Assembly (NCBI GenBank): GCA_019722365.1
Contig: JADFUC010000391.1
Span: forward strand, 310,001 to 374,000
Reading direction: 5' to 3'
Length of the DNA stretch: 64,000 nt
Source: Lithospermum erythrorhizon
Taxonomy: Eukaryota > Streptophyta > Magnoliopsida > Boraginales > Boraginaceae
The first letter of the stretch is position 1. Each line of letters starts with the position of its first letter. The position numbers and the translations under genes are program-made. Under the pieces are notes generated by a model. It had not been told where the DNA came from. It ran no database searches and was given only the letters and a program-made list of their open reading frames with translations. This document shows, piece after piece, positions 56,531 to 64,000 of the stretch.

Positions 56531-58699
56531 ATAGCCTTTTGAATAGTATTTTTTTCAGATACAAAATTACTATAATGCCCCCTATTTTGAAGTGTATTGA
56601 TTTGAGGAAGTTTAGATTTCAAGATCAAAACTATAATTTCGTCCCTCTGAAATCCTTTATTACGGTGTGTATATTGGTTCCCGTGCGGATCCTCACCATG
56701 CAATGGGTGTTATTCCAATTTTCGATTATTCCACTTGGCATCAATAAGAATATAACTAACTTCTAATTTTAAATAACTAATTAAATATCTTGCCAACACG
56801 CAAGGAGTAGTAGTTATCGGCGAGGCGAATTAGAGAGGAATATGTCGAGGTGATCAGTATAAATTAGTTCTTTACATGTTGTGTTAAAAAAACTCTTGGT
56901 TAAGTATGTTGTAAATCGAGGGATGTATTTTAGGTTGTCAAAAAATAGGCATGTAAATGAACATGTTCGGCGGCTGGAGTCTCGAGCGAAGATTCGAGAT
57001 TTGGTTCAGCGGGGATTCGAGCAATCGGAAAAATTAAGATTCGGTTTGAAAAGTTTCAAGGTTCGATTAGATGTTCGACCGGAACCTTCGCATTTTAAAG
57101 ATAAAATATGAAGATTCTTTTTTATAAATATATGTGGTTCGAGCCAAACCGAGCCTTCGGCTCAACCTCGACCGAACTTAAAAATGAGGTTCGAACTCAC
57201 TCAAACTATGTCGAATCGAACTTTTCGAGCCGAACTTCTCGAGACCAATTGAACTTTCATGTTCTTTTACAAGCATAGTCAAAAATTATAGTTTGATTAC
57301 TTAGTTTTAGGGATGTTGGTTCGGTTCAAACTGGAAAAAATCCGACCAAAATGAACCGAATTTTTACCGATTTGGTTGGAAAAAAATGAGACAGAACCGA
57401 AATGGTAAAAAATTAATGAAATCGACAAAAATTAATCGGTTTCGATTTTAGCATAAACCGAACTGAGTATATATATATTGTTTAAATTTTTTATATTTGT
57501 GATATTTTGAGTTTGAAACTATTTTAGTTTGAAATAATGTACTTGGTTAATGTTTGGAAGCATCTCTTAGTAATCAATGTTATTATGCATGTATTAGTAA
57601 TCTGTTTGGGAGTTATATCTATTATTGTGCATGTGTGATGTGTTTGAAAATAATATGTTAGTAATCTGTTAGTAAGCAATCTGTTTGGAATAACTTTTTA
57701 CAATTATATCATGCATTTGGTGCATATGGTTGAAATTTATGTTTATTTTATTTTAATTTGAAATAATGATTAATTATCCATTCAAATTTAACCTCTCATA
57801 ATCAAATTACTTATCCCTCAATCTAGTAGAGAACCATCCATCATGTATTGTAAAAGATGTTCCACTAGAAATATTATTATTGTTGTTTCGACTCATATTT
57901 ATCAAAAAGTGAAATCCCGATCTAATATGTTCAAATAAATTGAATACATACATTAAAAAAAATTGTAGAATAATAGTAGAATATAATTATATGCAACAAA
58001 AAATATTTGTTGAATAATAGTAGGAATATAATTATCAAGTTTTTCATTAAAAAATATGTAAACAATACATTAGAATACTAAGCCTTTTACACATACAATA
58101 CACGTATAATACATTAGTGTAACAACATAATAATTGTTTATATATATTACTTTAAAAAATTGTGTATTATTCAAAGTTACATAAAAACATAAACATATTT
58201 CAATGCTATATACTGTCCTCTAAATGAGTTTGTACTTACGTGCTTGTACAAATTCTATAAGCATCATACTTACATGGTTATACACCGTTGAATCATTCTA
58301 TAAGTAACATATTTGATCGGACGGTTCATATAAAATAGGGGCATTTAAAACATTTCACGTTTCTTTTCATTAACTAACACACATTGCATGCAATGTTTGT
58401 GGGGAGTGGTTACATGTTTATATTGGAATTAAGGTGAAAGTACAATTATACCATTTATAAGCAACATGCTTACTAAATTTTGTAAGCTCCTAAATGATAC
58501 TCATCCACATCTAGTCATAGAGAAATATGTGATATTATAATTACAGGGACAAAAAATGTGAGAAATGAAATCATTATTTGTCTTTGATAATATTTAAAAA
58601 GAATATTTTATACATTTATTAGAGGAGCGTATATAGTTTTATCACAAATTTTTATTTAATTTGTGAAACTAAATTTGTGAAACTTGTTATAAAGTCATG
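56531..58699. other. Duplicated intergenic DNA upstream of PFP-alpha
   Basis: Apart from the duplicated blocks, about 57120-57250 and 57310-57470 are TCGAGCC/GGTTCGA- and AACCGA-rich low-complexity stretches like those at 53330-53450. No gene supported; the open frame at 56881-57111 starts with a non-ATG codon region and has no motif. Confidence 0.4.
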
Positions 58700-58735
58700 A
58701 TATGGCCAATTCCCGCTCCTACATAAAAGCTCCTC
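58700..58735 (+). promoter_or_regulatory. Putative core promoter of PFP-alpha
   Basis: The block GGCCAATTCCCGCTCCTACA/TAAAAGCTCC contains a CCAAT-like word and TACATAAAAG about 90 bp before the ATG. It is the best conserved non-coding block between the two duplication copies, which suggests function. Confidence 0.5.
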
Positions 58736-58817
58736 TTTACACAAGTGAGTTAGAACAACACAATATTCGACAAGTCCAACTGATCAATACAATAAACATT
58801 AACATCTAAGAAACGTA

Positions 58818-61800
58818 ATGGATTCAGATTATGGAGTACCAAGAGAACTTTCTGATCTTCAAAAACTTAGATCTAAATATCAACCTGAACTCCCTCCTTG
58901 TCTTCAGGTATTATATGCATGGAATTCATACTGTTTGTGGTTGCATGTATAATATATAGTTTGTGAATTGGTTTATATGGTTTGGATTTATTGATTTAAT
59001 TGTCCATGCATTGGATCCAACGTTGGATATTTGGTTGGTCATTCATGAAACACATAAAAGATCGCGACGTTCTTTTCTAAGGATCAAAATTAATAAATTT
59101 TGTGTTCTTAATAGACATACATAATTTTGATCGACTAATAGATTTGGAACAAAATTATCATGTTAATAGCAAATTATATTAAAAATATTATCTTTTAATA
59201 TTTTTTACTAATTATATCATAATTAATATAAGTGATCGTTTATGATTAAACTCTTGTATCAAAATATTTAATTATTTACTTTATCAATGCAATTTTTTGC
59301 ATTGGAGTTATAAAAATTCTCTAACATTATTGTTTTCTCTTCTAATCTTCTTATTCTCATTGGTTGATAATATTCTCTCTCCTAAGAAATAGTAAAATCA
59401 ATAATTAGCTTAATAAAGTATTTTTGAGATATATGATGACTTATATTGATATGCTATTTGATCATTTATATTGATACGGATGAAGTATTATACAACCTAT
59501 ATAAAATATTTGAGTTCAAAATTTTAGGAATGGAAAGAGTAATATTTATCGAAAACTACGGAGTAATAATTTTGTACCTAAGGAGATGAGACTTCCTATA
59601 GACAAATTTCATCAAGGCTTTGGCCTCTGGGTGCTGGGGGACACTTTCTAACCGTTTAGATTGTATAATAGGCGTATATTTTATTTTCTATTCCATCATA
59701 TGAACAAGAATCTTGATATAAGAAGAAAAATAAGGGAATTATATGTAATGTCTAGCAATTGACTATCTATGATTTAATGATTTGCGGTATTTAAAGGTAG
59801 TATTTGAAAGTAGTATCTTTCAAGCAGTTTTCCGTTTTGGCATGTTGTCATATTAAATTTTGTTTAAGATTCGCGTTGTTGGAATGAAAAACGAAGTGAA
59901 CAAACTATATAAAATACCTATGCATTTGAACAATTATTGGAATTGAGTGTATCTTTCCCCATATAATTTTCTAAACCAAGTGAGCAAACCAACAGAATGC
60001 TTATGTTATGCATTTGAATAATCACTTTGGAATCGAGAATCTGTTTCCCCGTTGTTCTATTATTTTGATGACATCAGTTGCCCTTTGCTTAGCACTACTT
60101 CCTACATTTCATATATGTTATGTCTTTATGGGAATTTTCAATAGTTCGATACACGATTGAATAATTTTATCAAGCTGCAGTTAACACCATGTTCCTTTCA
60201 ATATAAAGGGAACTACTGTCGGAGTTGAGTTTGCTGGTGCAATAGCTGTTATAGACCATTCTGATGACCAAGCCATTAATCAGTCCTTCCCTAAAACTTA
60301 TGGACAACGTCTAGCCAAGTTCGTCGGGGATACAACTAAGGTTTCTGATGGTCAAGTTATCACCGAACATCCTGCAATCAGGTACATAATAGGTGTATAC
60401 TTGGCAAAGCATTTTTATGTTTGAATTACATGGTATACATTTGTATGCCCTTGTATACGTTGTTTTTCCTTAGATGTGATCTGTTAAATATAGATTATGC
60501 AACCATTGTGCAACAAGCTCTTATTTTGTGCATAATGTCTCTGTAGGGTGGGAGTGGTTTTCTGTGGTCGACAATCTCCAGGAGGACATAATGTCATCTG
60601 GGGTCTTCATGATGCTCTCAAGGTTCACAACGCGAACAACACATTGCTTGGGTTTTTGGGTGAACACTCTAATTTAGCTAAGCTGTGCTCTTGATGATCC
60701 TTTCTCTTTGCAAAAACATATTTTTAATTTAATAATTTGATTGCCTTTATGTGGGTAATATACTTTTTTGCAATCTAGGTGGTTCTGAAGGACTCTTTGC
60801 CCAAAAAACTCTTGAAATCACTAATGATGTTCTAGCAACTTACAAAAATCAAGGTAATTTCCAACATGGTCAAAGTATTCATTGATGGTTATGGTCTGTA
60901 TCTAGTATTTACATTCAACTAATTATAATTAAATTCCAACTAAGGTGGTTTCGATTTGCTGGGACGGACAAAGGATCAAATAAGAACACCAGAACAAGTG
61001 AAAGGTGCAATGGCTGCATGCATGGCCTTGAAGTTGGATGGCCTAGTTATTATTGGAGGTAGTTATGGTGCTAATTTTTCTGAAGTATGGTGAGATTAAG
61101 CTCATGATATTCCATAATCTGAAGACATCTTTGGTCCTTTTCAAGGGGTGACGTCCAACACAGATGCAGCTCGGCTTGCAGAAACTTTTGCTGTAGAGAA
61201 ATGTCCAACTAAGGTAATTCGAAATCTTGATTTATATTTACAAATGGATTTTCCAAACTCAACGTCTCTTGCTAGTAAAACGAGGTAATTGATTTTTTGG
61301 TATCTGCAGGTGGTTGGTGTTCCTGTTACTTTGAATGGAGATCTCAAGAACCAATTTGTAGAGACAAATGTTGGTTTTGACACGATATGTAAGGTATCAA
61401 TTGCAGTGAATTTATGATCCCGGCATATAATTTTATAGAGATGTGTTGTGCTTATAAATTTACATGGTACGCATTTTGGAAGTCTAGAAAAAATACTCAC
61501 ACCACCATCTCTCGTTAGTGTAGTCTTAGCATCAGTGAGTTGTTTATTGATATGGAACATTGAGGGATTTCTCTAATTTTTGTTCTTGTTCTCGACCAGT
61601 TAAATTTATAACTAAAGATGTTTTTTTGGTGACATCTGCAAACATATTTATAGATCATTTCTTTTATCTTTTCTCTTTTTAAATGATTTGATCTATCGAC
61701 AACTGAAAACTCCGTGATGCAGGTCAACTCTCAGCTCATTAGCAATGTATGCACTGATGCACTCTCAGCAGAGAAGGTAATTTAGTCTGGAACTTCTTTA

Positions 61801-64000
61801 TTTGATGTTGCAGTTTCTTATTCTTTATATAGTAATTTATAGTCAACCTTACTCTTTCTGTCGTTCTGCACAACAAAATAATGTGTCCTTGTTATTATAG
61901 TATTACTACTTCATCCGGCTCATGGGCCGAAAGCACTCCCATGTGGCCCTTGAATGTACTCTCCAGTCACATCCAAATATGGTATGATCTGGTATCAGTA
62001 TTCTCTTTTCCTTTACCCTCTCTTATATGTATACTTTCCTTAAAAACTTTATCATACTTCTGCAGGTCATTCTTGGTGAAGAGGTGGCAGCTTCAAAACA
62101 GACTCTTTCTGACCTTACAAAGAAAATTTGTGATGCAGTTCAAGCCAGGGCAGAGAAAGGTATGGAAATTTTTTGTCGATACATCAATTATGGCGATGAC
62201 CAACATATCATATTATTCCTCATGACTGAATGAGATATCCACTGTTTCTTTTTTTCTTTTTGATATTTAGACAAGTATCATGGTGTTATCCTACTGCCAG
62301 AGGGGCTCATTGAAAGCATCCCTGAAGCATATGCTTTATTGCAGGTAAAGATTTTGTAACCATCAAATTTTGCTTTTCATTGCACATCACTATCTTCCTT
62401 TTTCCTCATGCTTTGAAATACAGAAAAAGATCAGATATGACAAAGGTTAAATAAGAAGCACTCATATATATAAGCACAAAAATGTATCCAAAAGTTTATT
62501 TGTGTCAAGACATTTGTATAGATTCTTGAAAATCATTTGAAACCTTCAGGGCTATAAGGAGTTAAAAATGTAACACCTAGCACAATTTCTTTTCCCTATA
62601 CTTTTAGTGACATCTGACCTTCGTTTCTCGGTGGCTTTTAAATAGAGGTTTTTAATGATTTCTAATGTGGTCTCATGCCCATGCTTCAGGAAATCCATGG
62701 CCTACTCAAACAAGGTGTGTCTGTTGATAATATTTCTGCCCAACTATCGCCCGCTGCGTCTGCCTTATTTGACGTATTGCCTCAGTTTATTAGGAAACAG
62801 GTATGTGCTAACTTATAATTTTAGTTTCATATATCTCATTGTTTTAGAGACTCGAAATTGTACTTACATAGTATGCCCCAACAGCTCCTCCTCCATCCTG
62901 AATCAGACGATTCTGCACATTTATCTCAGGTAATTAATCTTTCACATTTATATTGCTGTATTGTACTTTTGTAATCAGTTGAATGACTGAAGTTTCTTGT
63001 AATTTCTTCTCAGATTGAGATGGAGAAACTTCTGGCTGATCTTGTAGAAGCAGAAATGAACAAGAGATTGGTAAGCTAAGTGTGTGTCTCATCACTATAT
63101 GATATTTAACATATGTCTTCATGCATCCCACCATAAGTACCACTATCTGGAATACATAAGTTCTGGCTCATCTGTTGTTTTGTAGATTTATTGTTTTTGG
63201 ATAAAATATTCAATTTGGAATTTTCTATTTCATAGACAATACTAACAATAACAACAGGCCAGGGACTTATGTGTGTGTCCTGAATCCTTAATTTACCTTC
63301 TGTTTTCTTCATGGTGCACAGAAAGAAGGAACGTACAAGGGAAAGAAATTCAATGCCATCTGCCACTTTTTTGGGTATCAAGCTCGTGGATCATTGCCGT
63401 CAAAATTTGACTGTGATTATGCATATGTATGTGTCATAGTTAATAAATGCTTCACTTTTTTCTTATTTAAGGATGAATCTCCCTGACTATATAAATATTT
63501 ATCTTTATCAGGTTCTTGGTCATGTCTGCTACCATGTTCTGGCTGCTGGTTTGAATGGATATATGGCAACAGTGGAGAATTTAAAGAACCCAGTGAGCGA
63601 GTGGCGATGTGGTGCTGCACCCATTCCAGTAGGTTCCATCTTCTTGATCATTAAATAATGTACTAAGTTTCAACAAATTCAAGTTCAAGAAGCAGGAGTT
63701 CGTTATTCCACCCCGCCTCTCTTCTGCTCTCCTTCTTTTTCTTTTGTCCAATCTTACTCTATGAACTGGTGATATTTCAAGAAGGATTAATTAATGTGTT
63801 TTCCATTTCGTGTGTGTCGCAGGCAATGATGAGCGTTAATCGCTTTTGCCATGGTGCTGGCGATGTTTCGGTGGGAAAGCTTGCTGTCCATCCCGCAACT
63901 GTGGACTTGAAGAGCAAAGCTTACAAGTATGATAGTTGCTTGATTCTACTTTAGCATAGATGTGTCTGTGTATCATGATTTCGACTCCCTTGAATCTTAT
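58818..64000 (+). CDS. PFP-ALPHA: PPi-fructose-6-phosphate 1-phosphotransferase, alpha (regulatory) subunit; 3' end outside window
   Basis: Seventeen exons join in frame to 519 complete codons, about 85% of the usual 616: 58818-58907, 60209-60381, 60547-60659, 60779-60853, 60945-61058, 61146-61213, 61310-61393, 61723-61776, 61901-61981, 62066-62159, 62271-62344, 62690-62800, 62885-62929, 63014-63070, 63322-63426, 63512-63628, 63823-63926. All introns are GT-AG. The cytosolic enzyme interconverts F6P + PPi and F1,6BP + Pi, activated by fructose 2,6-bisphosphate; alpha is regulatory and beta catalytic. The PFK fold motifs are present: [15 protein letters not shown] (about 93-107), GVPVTLNGD (214-222), RLMGRK (263-268), GEEVAAS. 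TLNGD replaces the catalytic TIDGD of beta, as expected for alpha. Odd: His269 in [11 protein letters not shown], where alpha homologs usually have Ala. Exon 1 and promoter are duplicated 4.6 kb upstream. Confidence 0.96.

Larger units (their letters stand above)
56362..59040. repeat. Segmental duplication, copy 2 (PFP-alpha-side)
   Basis: Counterpart of 52141-54500 (see that entry): U2AF35 5' fragment and promoter (56362-56530), GTTCCACTAGAAATATTATT (57861), TTTTTCATTAAAAAATATGT (58039), CCAATTCCCGCTCCTACATA (58706), PFP-alpha exon 1 (58818-58907) and intron start. The offset grows from 4.22 kb at the U2AF35 end to 4.59 kb at the PFP end, so indels total about 370 bp. Confidence 0.9.

Noticed and set aside
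56881..57111. 76-residue plus-strand frame upstream of PFP-alpha
   Set aside because: Arg/Glu-rich because of TTCGAG-type low-complexity DNA; no motif and no counterpart in the other duplication copy.
54230..58700. A second complete PFP-alpha gene
   Set aside because: Only exon 1 and the start of intron 1 are present; no other PFP-alpha exon occurs before 58818.
61141..61560. 139-residue minus-strand frame
   Set aside because: Antisense to PFP-alpha exons 6-7 and introns; no motif.

Overview
This is plant nuclear DNA. Most genes are split by short AT-rich GT-AG introns, the intergenic DNA is AT-rich and full of decayed mobile elements, and every recognised protein belongs to a land-plant family. 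Protein similarity points to a eudicot. Many short repeat ends of the form TACGGAGTA and CTCCCTCC suggest Caryophyllales (beet, spinach or goosefoot relatives), but that is inference. No bacterial or organellar operons and no CRISPR arrays were seen.

Layout. At 0-9 kb there is a polyamine-uptake transporter (-), a tRNA-Arg(UCG), a small DUF761 protein (-), a DUF538 secreted protein (-), a tRNA-derived SINE with target-site duplications, and a three-exon GPI-anchored lipid-transfer protein (-). At 11.8-16.4 kb is an eight-exon PIG-V (GPI mannosyltransferase II). At 18.5-25.2 kb is a 19-exon HUB2/BRE1-like histone H2B E3 ligase. 25-31 kb is repeat-rich with one decayed coding relic. At 31.6-33.5 kb is a four-exon chloroplast-type protein, possibly the photosystem I assembly factor PSA3, whose first intron appears to be AT-AG. 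34-39 kb is transposon-derived with several tandem arrays. At 39.3-40.2 kb is a DUF716/TMEM45 membrane protein (-). At 41-43 kb is a long-TIR, Mutator-like element. At 45.5-46.2 kb is a dirigent protein. At 47.4-48.6 kb is a truncated Ty1/copia relic with its LTR. At 51.3-52.2 kb is intronless U2AF35 (-). At 58.8 kb to the window end is the alpha (regulatory) subunit of PPi-dependent phosphofructokinase, with 17 exons visible and the C-terminus outside the window.

The most unusual structure is at 52-59 kb. The interval between U2AF35 and PFP-alpha, which point away from each other, has been duplicated in tandem. Copy 1 (about 52.1-54.5 kb) keeps the working U2AF35 start plus an orphan, fully open PFP-alpha first exon with its splice donor. 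Copy 2 (about 56.36-59.04 kb) carries a dead U2AF35 5' fragment plus the working PFP-alpha first exon. The two exon copies differ at five synonymous sites and one replaced codon, so the orphan may serve as an alternative promoter and first exon.

The genes are not a pathway cluster. PIG-V and the GPI-anchored LTP share only the GPI theme (synthesis and use of the anchor), and that is probably chance. I found no clearly new biochemical system. The best leads are the duplicated divergent promoter, the AT-AG intron, the hairpin tandem array at 36.6-36.95 kb and the nested mobile elements.
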